From the NCBI RefSeq assembly GCF_002878395.1, contig NC_061114.1, forward strand, positions 163,725,884 through 163,789,883: 64,000 nucleotides of DNA, in the 5' to 3' direction. Below are positions 40,815-51,230 of the stretch, in pieces. Made by a program: the position numbers and the translations under genes. The DNA comes from Capsicum annuum. Its lineage: Eukaryota > Streptophyta > Magnoliopsida > Solanales > Solanaceae. The notes beneath the pieces are model-generated. The model was not told the DNA's origin and searched no databases. It was given only the letters and a program-made list of their open reading frames with translations. Every line of letters starts with the position of its first letter. The stretch's first letter is position 1.

Positions 40815-41321
40815 GTACTCTCCGGATGAGCAGTAATTCTTACAGAATGGATGGCACAGTAAGCACGAAGTCGATCAATTCAGCCATGAAGTACTAGATT
40901 TGAAGACATTAGGAATAGTAGTTATTTCTTTGTACTTTTGCATTTTCTCTAATGTAACAGAACTATGTATTTGCATGAATTCCCATGGTGGGATATGTAG
41001 GTAGCCCACATAGGGTTCGGTTTCCCTTAGAAAAACCCCAAAAACATCATCCTTTTATGTATTCAGAACTACGCCCAACCTGACTTTCCAAGGCGGGATA
41101 CATAGGCAATCCTCATCGGATTCGGTCCCTTCAAAGTATTAACTTTTCATTGTACTGAACTACGGCCTGACTTGATTCCACTTGGATATGTAGGCAACTC
41201 AGAAACTGGAACCCGATCATAATATTACAAATATTTTTGTTTCATCCGAGACAAAATTGGTTACATCAACGTGATTTTGCCCAAAGATTTTCACATAAAT
41301 CTTTGGTCACTCAGGGGCAAC
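40815..41321 (+). repeat. 3' untranslated stretch with repeated GGGATATGTAGG motifs, and polypurine tract
   Basis: Three imperfect copies: GGTGGGATATGTAGGTAGCCC (about 40987), GGCGGGATACATAGGCAATCC (about 41092) and TTGGATATGTAGGCAACTC (about 41184), spaced roughly 95-105 bp. Each is followed by a GGTTCGGT/GATTCGGTCCC phrase in the first two. The polypurine tract CAGGGGCAAC touches the LTR at 41322. Confidence 0.6.
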
Positions 41322-43629
41322 TGTTGACACCCAATTTTGCCTAGACCCTTTTTCTCTAATTATTTTTTACCAATGCTGCTTGACCCTAAATAAATTACAA
41401 AAATTAAATATAAATAAAATTCATAGTTTTACATCTATTTTTACTAATTTTTAAGAAAAAGATATTTGTTTATCATAATATAAAATATTTTAATCAAATA
41501 TGATTAAATATTTTAGAAAATAAAATAAAATAAAAATATCTTTCGATAATTACATTTGCATTCTTTCTAATGTTATTTCTAGGCGATATTATATATATTT
41601 TTATATATTCTTATCTTTTACACACACATATTTTGGTTAATGAAAAAATATATATAATTAGAAGTTTATATTAAATTATTTATATAACTAATATATGTTA
41701 GACTAAAATAATTTTAGGATAACAGGGAGCATCGACAAAATTAATTTTAGTAGAAAAAGAGTATTTGAACCAACTCCCACGTCATAATCACCCATCACAT
41801 GCTGCTACGTCATAAAAAAGCACCAAATTTGATTCCCATAAACTCAAATGAATCTGATCCGCTGATAACTTTTTAATCCGAGGATTTCAAAATTTTATCA
41901 GTTATCGCCATATATATATATAATTTATTTTATTTTATTATTTATTTATTTCCGTAGTTATTTTCTTCCCTCCTTTTCCATAAAATTGAGTCCAAACCAT
42001 TTCTATCGAAGATTGAACGGACAAAAATGACCACAATTTAAATTATGGTCATTTAAAAAGCCGGACTTTTGAAGTCAACATAATCAGCCTATTAGTAGGC
42101 TTTTCCAACACTTAATAAATCAAATACAGTCCTCTTACACAAATGGAAGCCATCACGTGGTAAAAATAGTAACATGTCTCTTCTCCCTTCTTATCTGCCA
42201 TCACGCGTACACAATCCCTATCTTTTCTATCAAAATAGTACTCTGTCTCTTCTCTATTTCTCTCTTCTCCTTCGCCGTCTCCTTCACGACGCTCCCAAAT
42301 CCTAAACCCCACCGACAAACCTCAACCACCCCCCTGCGCAACCATCTTCCATACCCCAAAAATCCACAAACAGTGAAATCGACCCAATTTCAGGGAAAAG
42401 AACTCAAAATCTTTCAATTCATCATGATAGCTGTGGAAAAATGGGGTTTGGATTTGAAATTTAATTTTTTTTCTCAAAGTTGTAGTTTCAAATCCAGACT
42501 TTTGAAGTCCGGATTTCACCTATAAAAGGGGTTGTTGTCAACCTCAGAAGGGGAGGAAAAAATTGAAAAAAATCTTGAAAATTGGGAAAAGGGCTTAAAA
42601 AAATAAAAAATAAAAAATAAGGACCAGAAGAGGAGAAGGGAAAATTGGGAAAAAAGGGCAACGAAAAATAAGTGAAAAGCATAGAGAATTAGGGGGAGAA
42701 GAAAACAAAGAGGTTGAAAAAAAGGGAAAAGGGCTTTAAAAAATCGAAAAGAGAGAAGAAAAGAATCGAGAAAAAAGGGCAAAGTTTCCTGAAAAGGTCG
42801 GAGTTCTACAGTTGAGTTCGTTGGCCGGAAAACTCTCGACATTGAAGCCTCACATTTGCTGCCGCAACATTAATAAAAGGAAGTATGTTGATTTGGATTA
42901 TTTTAGTACATCTTTGACCGACATTTAATCTGTGGATATTAAATTGATTTCTCTTGATGCCCATGACAGTAAAGTTCTTTCGTAACAACTAACGAGATGA
43001 ATAATGGTAGCATGTCTTCCCTTGTGACCACAAATATAATTGTATGAATGCTTTATGTTTATGTTTTATACTTTATTTCATGCCTTATTTATTTATTTGA
43101 ACTTAAAAAAGTATCTAATCTTTATCTTTTCTTTTACATGTAAATTCTGGAGTTGGAGTTTCATAACGAAACTCGTCTTTGTCCCAAGCATTGGGTCAAC
43201 CGCATTAGGATCGTAGAGCCTCGGAGTCCCGCAAATTAGGAGCCTAAGCTCCTAAATCGAGTTTATTATTCTTTATCGCCTTTCGATTTAATTTATGTTG
43301 AGTTTTATTTATGATTTAATTACTAACTCTTGTTGTTAAGTTTACTTACGATAACTTTATTTGATTATTGAATCTGTGTAGCTTTGTTCTTCATTGGTCA
43401 TCTTAAAAGTAGCTTTAGCATATGGGTTTTCGCAAATCACATGACTATTGCTAAAATATATATCTTAACGTGCTTGGGTAATTCTTTTCGCCAATATGTC
43501 TAAATAAAGTTAACAGGCTAACCACCATGTTTCGCTTAAAATACAACAAAAAAATAAAATTTTCAAAACTAATAGGAAAACACATCACTAAATTTATGTT
43601 TTTTTAAAAGGGTTCACCTACTAATTTTA
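41322..43629 (+). repeat. 3' LTR of the Ogre-like element, truncated at its 3' end
   Basis: Aligns with 28000-30533 of the 5' LTR, with small indels; for example, about 220 bp around 28790-28970 of the left copy are shortened near 42045-42075. Similarity ends at CACCTACTAATTTTA. The sequence then becomes palindrome-array DNA. TATA box at 42521-42528. Confidence 0.85.
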
Positions 43630-43900
43630 CAAAATATCAAACAGATTTAGAAATACGTTATAAAATTTAGGTCATCTATTGAAAATTATCAAATAGGTCT
43701 TTCCACTGTTGCAACAGATTAGACTTAGATTAGATAGAAATAACATCAGCATAATGCAACAGATGACCAACCTATTGCAACAGATAAACTATCTGCCAGA
43801 ACAGATAGAATATATTTTATAACAGATTGACGATCTATTGCATTATAAAAAACTGAACTTTCATCAGAAAAAAATTAGTCACTTCATGTACATATAATTT
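43630..43900. repeat. Palindrome-type array (block 3), right side of the Ogre-like element
   Basis: AAATATCAAACAGATTTAGA, TGTTGCAACAGATTAG, GCAACAGATGACCAACC and similar units. The first 45 bp resemble the left flank of the retrotransposon (27955-27999). Confidence 0.75.
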
Positions 43901-44644
43901 AAAATAAAGTGAAGTGTGACTTGAAATAAAAAATTATTATTTCACAGGATCTTCTATATACACAGGCTCTAAGCGTCCAGTTAGTACCCCATAAGCCCAG
44001 ACCTCTTGCAGGTTTGCCACAACGTTATCACACAGAAAGGTCATTGGCTCGGCCATTTTTGTGCCGGGTCAACAAGCATTCAATGTGTGCAAGAGCGTGC
44101 GAGCCGCACGCGTAACCGGTTTCATTTTTTGGAAGGGTCATGCCCTTGTTTCAACCTTCAAAATACTATGATTTCTTCATCTACACTTTCTTTGGTAAAT
44201 GATTCATCAGTTTACTCTCCCTCAACAAGATGGGCAACAACTCCATCAGTGGCTGCACAAGGAGAAAAAGATCGACCTCCTCGATGGTAGGTTCATTGCA
44301 GTCATAAACTTTGATCTTTCCATCCCCGAGTAGTATCTCAACAGCCCGATAATATATACCGTTCATGCTAATGACTGCAATAACCCTCTTTGCCTCGGTA
44401 CAGTTCTTGCTGTGTGGATTTGGCCTCTCCCCTCTAATATATTTTATCATTTTTCTTCATTCAAGTCCAACATAGAAACTAAGAAATCAAGTCTCGCACT
44501 ATAAGATGATGCATTAGAATTGAGTTGATCATACTTATCCTTGAGATTCTTACAAAAATTGAGGTCCATTATCCTATCAGCAGCGTCATAAGCTTCCGGG
44601 TACGTTAATGGCCTTTTTCTCATGAGGCAAAGAATTTTGTCAAC

Positions 44645-44905
44645 ATGTTGTGATATAAGAAGTTAATTTTTAAATAGGTTAGTAATTGTAAAAATGGTCC
44701 ATTTGTTATATAGGGTTCTCGGAATAAATAATCCAATAGAACTTATGCAATAGATGGATAGTAAGTTACAATAGAACTACTACTAGTTGCACCAGAATAC
44801 CTAGCTGTTGTAATAGATTTCACATCTGTTGCGTAGCTTCTTCTTCATGGGGTAGATTATAAGACTACATTAGGAAAATTAAATGGGGGGGGGGGGGGGG
44901 AAGAG
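44645..44905. repeat. Palindrome-type motifs and a G-run within an intron of gene B
   Basis: Sparse TGTTGTAATAGATTTCACATCTGTTGC-like units (44740-44835), followed by a run of about 17 G at 44885-44901. Lies between gene B coding pieces. Confidence 0.55.
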
Positions 44906-45639
44906 AGGCTTAGGGTAATCTAGTGCGCCTAGATTGACATTCTTGGCCTGTCGTAGATCCCTCTTTTCTTTGGCTCCAAGTTTTGCGTATATGTCTACCT
45001 TCTTAAATGGCCCCTAAACTTCAACAACTTTTGAAGAGAGAGGAGTTGCAATTATTTTTTATTTCCGACCGGAGAGTACATCGATTATTGCTCTTTTCTT
45101 CCTCCTAACCAACACTGTAGGAACGTATAGATCTCTCACCTTCTTGGATGGTATGACTCCCTTCTTGGATTTGAATTCCTCGATAGCTTTAAAGATAGCC
45201 TCTACTTTTTTAAAGTGTTTATCCTAGCTTTCCTTGCACTTTTCGCATTCGCAACAAGAACACGAGGGTGAAGAGGGGTGAGAGGGACCTATGTAAGGGT
45301 GAAAAGGGGTGTTTTCAAACATATTTATTTTTTCTTGAGCATCAACATGCTAATCATCATGAGTGGTAGCAGCATCAGTATACCTTCCAGCAACACCAAC
45401 AACTCCACCAGAAGAAGCACCCGAATCTGCCTTAGTAGGTTGGTCATGAAGAGCCTCAACATTAGGCTGACCTTGCATAATTATTTTTTTATGGTGGTTG
45501 CTCCAGCCAATTCCTTCTTTATTAACTCCACCGTTGGGTCTGCTATAGTATCAACATGACCTAGAGTAATATAAGAAGTCATCAATGACTCTTCCTCGGT
45601 AAGCATGATCCATGGATGCACAACCTAGAAAAAAAGGCA

Positions 45640-46225
45640 GATACATTTAAATCATATAATATAATAATTTTCACAGTTGGGTTACATTTTAACACGGTCA
45701 ACTTCTACAACAGATTAATAATATGTTGCATCAGATTACCCATCTGTTGTATAATTTGCAGTAAATGGTTAAAATTTGTTTGAGTCGGGTTCAAAGAACC
45801 AGAGAAACACATGGATAATCTAACGTAAAATATCAATCATCTGTCGCAACAGATTACCAATCTATTGCACCAGTTGCACAAGACGAGTAATCTATTTGGT
45901 TACATGTTATGCAACAGATGATTTGTATGTCGCAATATATTAACAATACGTTACATTAGATTACCCATTTATTGCATAATTTGCAGTAGATGGTTAATGT
46001 TAGGAGTCGGGTTCAGAGAACCGAAGAACCAGATAGGTAATTTGATGCAAGTTATCAATAATCTATCGTAATAGATTATCCATCTGTTGAACTGATTGGC
46101 ACAGGACGGGTAATCTATCGCAACAGATGTCCCATATGGTGCATCAGATATAACATCTATTGCACCAGATATAACATTTGCCCAATATCTTTTATTTTAT
46201 TGAGTAAACTTATTTTACTTGAAGA
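45640..46225. repeat. Palindrome-type array (block 4) within an intron of gene B
   Basis: Units such as CATCTGTCGCAACAGATTACC (45837), CAACAGATGATTTG and GGTGCATCAGATATAACATC (46137). Two longer sub-blocks (45660-45800 and 45930-46030) share the phrase GTCGGGTTCAGAGAACC. They lie between the exon ending in DDA (near 46230) and the next gene B exon (to about 45625). Confidence 0.75.
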
Positions 46226-47544
46226 AGACGTACTGCATCATCCGGAGGGTTAAAGAGATCAGCCTTCTTAATTATTGGTTTGTTCTTTGTAGCTAACCAC
46301 CTAAACATCCTTGGATGGGAAAACTTATCTGGGTAATCCATTACCTGCTTTCAGAGGGGTGGAATGACTTCAAATGCCCAAGCCTAAAAAATGTAAACAG
46401 GAAGCAAGCAAAAAAAGTCATAATAACTATATTCAATATAAATTAATGGTGAGTAAAATAAAAATAATGATTAATTTTACCACGAATGCCCAAGGAAAGC
46501 CGAATAATGTGGTCGTTCCTGAGGATAGCTTTGTCAGTAAATATTGGACAGTCAAGTAGAAATTGTCATATCCCCAGGGATAATTGTTGAATTTATCAAA
46601 ATCCTCAGCACTCGCCAACAAATCATCTTCTATGACCTTGTTGACGTATCTTGCCAATATAACCAAATGGGCAAATCAAAATAAGCACAATTTCTCCCTG
46701 TACTTCTTTGGTATGGTTTTATCCATGAGACCTGTCTACAAATTCGATACTTTGTAGCCATATCGAGCAATGTCAAGCAACCTATCAATTTTTTTCTTGA
46801 ATTTTCGTACCTTGGATCTTTTGTGCGGTATTTTCTTGGAGATAGGTGATTCTTCTGGACGATGGCATCTCAAGCTTATCACTATGGCAAACTCTTGTAA
46901 GCGAAAACAAATTGGCATGCCACTGTAGTTGATTCAGATTTCATCCATCTTTTTGTCTCCCTCATTCGGATCTACATCATCCCCCACGTTCTTGATCCTG
47001 TGCTTGAGAAGATCATAAACCATCCTCATATTAAAATGGGTAGGGGACTCAGGTAGCTCAAAAAAGCATCCAAAGCAGCTCTTCTTAAAAAGTCAGTCTA
47101 TCGTCCTTCATAATTTTCCTAAAATAAATAAATTTACTCCCCATCTGACATTTAAGTACAATTTCACCAGTTAGTTCTTCTGCTTTTTGGTCATTTATCA
47201 GCATCACAATTTGAAACTTGTCAATACTGAAAAGTTTTGACAGGATCATACTGGGATGTCGATATTAATTCACACCCCATTGGTGGTCCATTATCATCAT
47301 ATTAATGATTATCCTCTTTCTCTTTCTCACTCTCTAATTCCTCCTCTTTCTCACTTTTATTTTCTTTATCACCTTGTACAGACCCTTGTGTACCTCCCTC
47401 AACATTGTTTTTATATCTCTCCTCAGCTTTATTTTTTCCTGACTGAGATTATTCAGGAAGCTCCTCTGAATCCCTCTGTACTGTAGCCTTTTTTGGGTGG
47501 TCAGACATTGCTCCAGTTTTACTTTCTTTTCTTTTGGGAGACAT

Positions 47545-48320
47545 GTTTTACCTACAAACAAAAGAAAAACAAAAATTACATTAAAATTGATGTATGCATA
47601 AATTTTAAAAAATACATTACAAACACCAATAATAACGATACACCAACAGCCACCACAAACATAACCAACCAATGCCACTACAAACACCACCACCCAATGC
47701 TACCAACAACCACCACTAGTGCCACCATGACGACGACGACGGCCACCACCACCACCACCACAAACATCATCCAACAATACCATGATAGTTAACGAAATAT
47801 TGCTATAGAAACTAGGGTTTTCTCGAGTTCTTCCTATGATTTTACCATTAAAACTCAAAATTTTAAACCCATTCTCGAAGATAATACAACTAAAAGTTTT
47901 ATTTTTTATCATTAACTTAAAATCCCTTATTTTTTAGAAAAAAAAACAAATATAAAACTCTTCTCGAACTCAGTTACCTGTGAAGATAGAGAAAATTGCT
48001 GATACAAGCAAGAATGAAGTCGAAAATAACATCTATGTGGTCGAAAATAGGAAGAAAATCAATTTATTATGAAGGGTAGAGCCATTTATTGAGTAGTTGT
48101 TGTTTGTACTGTATAATTGAGTGAGAAAGAGCGAGAAAAGAGTAAAAACTCGAGATTTGAAATGATGAAAGGTTTTTTCTCACAAATTGATGATTTGTAC
48201 GAGTTGGTTTGTATTTTGAAAAAGAATGACAAGTTTTGAAAATGTAAATTTGGTCCAAATTGATCTTAATTATTTTTTAATATTGTAAAAGATATGCATA
48301 ATTGTTAACCCTCTCATCAT
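47545..48320 (-). promoter_or_regulatory. Leader and upstream region of gene B
   Basis: On the - strand, ATTTTCAAAACTTGTCATTC...TTCAAAATACAAACCAACTC (about 48250-48205) resembles the start of the gene A leader, and CTTCACAG|GTAACTG (about 47978) looks like its splice donor. A CACCAC/CAACAAC-rich simple stretch (47640-47790) fills the presumed leader intron. Confidence 0.45.
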
Positions 48321-50360
48321 GCAATTTCCAAAAGACTCAATTGAAGTTGTAGTTGATCCTATAAACTCTTACCCCTGGTCCTAGATTTAATCAATTTAGG
48401 TATATGAACTCAATTGAAATTATATAAAAACAAATGTTCAACCTATTGTATAAGCTATGCATCTTTGTAAATTATCAAATAGATTAAGTAATCTGTTGCG
48501 ATAGATTACCTATCTGTTGTAAATTATCAAATGGATTGTCACATGTCGCAACAGATTATCCATCTGTTGTAAATTATCAAATAGGCACTATCATCTGTTG
48601 TAGTTGACCCTATGAGAACTCACCCCTAGTCTTAGATTAATTAATTAAGGTATTAGTTGAACATATGAGGTAATAAGAATCGATTCAGCTCAGAGTGATC
48701 GATCAACGACTCTGGTCAGGAGGAACGCAATATCGTCTTATATGCAATTGCCAAAAGACTCAATTGAAGTTGTAGTCGACCCTACAAAAACTCACCCCTG
48801 GTCCTAGATTAATCAATTAAGGTATTAGTCTAACATATGAAATCAATTGAAATTGTATAAAAACAAATATTCAACCTGTTGCAACAAATGTCTTTTCTAT
48901 TAGATTTAATCAAATAGATTAAGTTATCTGTTGAAACATATTATGCATCTGTTGTAAATTATCAAGCAGATTAAGTCATATGTTGTGATAGATTACCTAT
49001 CTATTGTAAATTATTAAATGGATTGAGTCATATGTCGTAATAGATTACCCATATGTTATAAATTATCAAATAGGAGCTGCCATTTGTTGTATTTGACCCT
49101 ATGAGAACTCACCCCTGGTCCTAGATTAACCAATTAAGGTATTAGTCTAAAATATAAAGTACTAAGAATTGGTTCAGCTCAGAGTGATCGATTGACGACT
49201 CTAGTTGGGGGAACACAATACCGTCTCAACAACAATAAACCCAGTGTATTCCCACATTGTGAGGTCTGGGGAGGGTAAGATATACGCAGTCCATACCACT
49301 ACCTCCGGAGAAGTAGCTAAACGCAATACCATCTCATCATACAATTTCTGAAAAACTCAATTAAAGTTGTAGTTGACCCTATGAAAACTCACCCCTAGTC
49401 CTAGATTAATCAATTAAGGCATTAATTGAACATATGAGGTAGTAAAATTTGGTTCAGCTCAAAGTGATCGATCGACGACTCTGGCTGGGAGGAACGCAAT
49501 ACCATCTCATATGCAATTACCAAAAGACTCAATTGAAGTTGTAGTTGACCCTATGACAACTTACCCAGGTCCTAGATTAATCAATTGAGATATTAGTCTA
49601 ACATATGAAATCAATTAAAATTATATAAAAATAAATGTTCAACCTGTTGCAACAGATGTCTTTTTTGTTGGATTTAATCAAACAGATTAAGTTATATGTT
49701 GCAACATATTATGCATCTGTTATAAATTATCAAACATATTATGCATCTATTGTAGTTGACCCTATGAGAACTCACCCTTGGTCCTAGATTAATCAATTAA
49801 GGTATTAGTCTAAATATGAAATCAATTGAAATTGTATAAAAATAAATATTCAACTTGTTGCAACGGATGTCTATTCTGTTGGATTTCATCGAACAGATTA
49901 AGTCATTTGTTGCAACAGATTACTTATCTGTTGTAGATAATCAAATAGATTATGTCATCTGTTGAGAAAGATTGCCCATCTATTGTAAATTATTAAATGG
50001 ATTGAGTCATATGTTGCAATAGATTACCTATTTATTGTAAATTATCAAATAGGCGCTGCCATCTATTGTAGTTGACACTATGAGAATTCACCCCTGGTCC
50101 TAGATTAATCAATTAAGGTATGAGTTGAACATATAAGGTAGTAAGAATCGGTTCAGCTCAGAGTGATCGATCGATGACTCTGATCGGGAGGAATGCAACA
50201 CCGTCTCATATACAATTGCCAAAAGACTCAATTGAAGTTGTAGTTAACCCAATGTGAACTCACCCCTAGTTTTAGATTAATCAATTAAGGTATTAGTCTA
50301 ATATATGAGGTAATAAAAATTGGTTCAGCTCAGAATAATCAATCAACGACTCTCAAAAAT
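48320..50360. repeat. Composite tandem array (block 5) with two alternating modules
   Basis: Module 1: CCAAAAGACTCAATTGAAG, TTGACCCTATGAGAACTCACC, CCTAGATTAATCAATTAAGG, found near 48328, 48748, 49338, 49513 and 50220, with partial copies at 48600, 49090, 49755 and 50070. Module 2: TGTTGCAACAGAT-type palindromes with TGTAAATTATCAAA spacers (48430-48600, 48870-49090, 49630-49750, 49850-50065). A linker with GGTTCAGCTCAGAGTGATCG and CGACTCTGG recurs at about 48682, 49171, 49450, 50150 and 50325. Spacing is irregular (about 175-700 bp), so this is a higher-order but shuffled array. Confidence 0.8.
49213..49336 (-). mobile_element. 92-bp RTE/SINE tail inserted in the array, with target duplication
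   Basis: Insert 49229-49320. Read on the - strand: GTAGTGGTATGGACTGCGTA ... CCCCAGACCTCACAATGTGG, GAATACACTGGGTTTATTGTTG, the same tail as the RTE LINEs at 13743 and 23200. Flanks ACACAATACCGTCTCA (49213-49228) and ACGCAATACCATCTCA (49321-49336) are a 16-bp duplication with two mismatches. Confidence 0.85.
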
Positions 50361-51230
50361 CTCCGGAGTAAGTAATCTTATCTGGTCTTTTCAATGTCAT
50401 CGTCTTCTCGTGCCTCTAAAAGTAAAAAATTATATTTAAAACCCATATCTAGAAGAATACTCTCTTCTCCAGCCGTAAAGTAAGACTCAAATCATCTATT
50501 GCTCTTCTTTATTCTCAATTCTCTTTTTTCCCTTTTTTCTCTTTTTTTCTCTCTTCTTTCGGATGAGGATCCTTTTGGATCTCAATCGATTAATATCTTT
50601 TCTCGACTGAACTGGATGTTCTGATCCCTTTACTTTTTTTATATTGCAGGTATGGTTCACTATTGCTCTTTTAATCTTGTCTTCTTCTTTGTATGTTATT
50701 AAAATTAGATATTTACATCTGTTGCTTTTAATGATTTACACATTACCAGTATTCTATTTATTGAGAAAATTGAAGGAAAAGTGAAGTCTTGAATGAATAA
50801 ACCATTGATTTTATATCTGTTGCAAAATGCCTCAGCAGTTGAACAGATGGGTAATCTATTGCATCAGATTGGTCGTCTGTTGATTCACTTAATTTTGTGT
50901 TACCCTTTTATACAGATGGAGCAACTGATTGAAGAAATCAAACAAGTAGCAAGACTGGTTTGATTTATTCTAATAGATGACCTATCTGTTGCAACATGTC
51001 ATCCATTTGTTGCAACAGATGCCTCATCGGCTGAGCAGATGGGTAATCAGTTGCATCAGATTGGTCATCTATTGATTCGCTCAAATTTGTGTTACCCTTT
51101 TGTAATGTTATTTTTGTTCTTCTCTTGTTTGACATCAAATGCATTTCTTTTATTTGTAGATAAAAAGAAAGTGAAATTGGATCTATTTTTGCCCGACTAG
51201 CATTAAAGGTTAGAGTAAAGATGGGTTCAG
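50361..51230 (+). repeat. MuDR-type gene leader with palindrome-type array (block 6)
   Basis: A CT-rich leader (50450-50640) ends at a likely splice donor TATTGCAG|GTATGG (about 50650). The following presumed intron contains CATCTGTTGCTTTT, TTGAACAGATGGGTAATC and ATTGCATCAGATTGGTC units, the last two recurring as near-duplicates at 50833-50905 and 51012-51085. Confidence 0.6.

Larger units (their letters stand above)
28000..43629 (+). mobile_element. Tat/Ogre-like Ty3-gypsy LTR retrotransposon, right LTR truncated
   Basis: 5' LTR 28000-31457, tRNA-Arg-type primer-binding site 31461-31478, ORF1 from 32032, gag from 34014, protease, RT, RNase H, archaeal-type RNase H and integrase to 40814, a repeat-bearing 3' leader, a purine tract (CAGGGGCAAC) before 41322, and a 3' LTR 41322-43629. 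The very long LTR, extra ORF1 before gag and second RNase H (aRNH) are hallmarks of the Tat lineage, and ORF1 points to Ogre. The LTR start is TATTGACACCC on the left and TGTTGACACCC on the right. The right LTR stops at a point equal to about 30533 of the left copy, so roughly 920 bp and any target duplication are gone. Stops are scattered throughout, so it is dead. Confidence 0.9.
43937..47544 (-). pseudogene. Ulp1-type gene B: DUF1985 plus Ulp1 protease-like C-terminus, broken
   Basis: Start MSPKRKES at 47544. A Lys/Glu-rich N-terminal part follows, then the DUF1985-like region: NYSGMPICFRLQEFAIVISL (about 46910), then DFDKFNNYPWGYDNFYLTVQ and FGFPWAFV (46590-46482). Introns start after WAFV (donor 46480) and after PPDDA, the same positions as in gene A. 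Downstream exons give LTEEESLMTSYITLGHVDTI (about 45600-45550), KRPLTYPEAYDAADRIMDLN (44610-44550) and the protease-like end: ISMNGIYYRAVEILLGDGKI with KVYDCNEPTIEE (44375-44290), then MAEPMTFLCDNVVANLQEV and GRLEPVY before TAA at 43937-43939. The YDCN Asp fits the Ulp1 catalytic Asp position. The Cys segment is damaged. Several stops and shifts are present. Confidence 0.72.

Noticed and set aside
44885..44901. Run of about 17 G as a regulatory G-quadruplex (also the C-run at 23131-23149)
   Set aside because: Simple homopolymers in decayed repeats; their length may also be a sequencing artefact.
47256..47792. Short + strand frames with Thr/Asn/His repeats near 47500-47790
   Set aside because: Caused by CACCAC/CAACAAC simple sequence in the leader intron of gene B.
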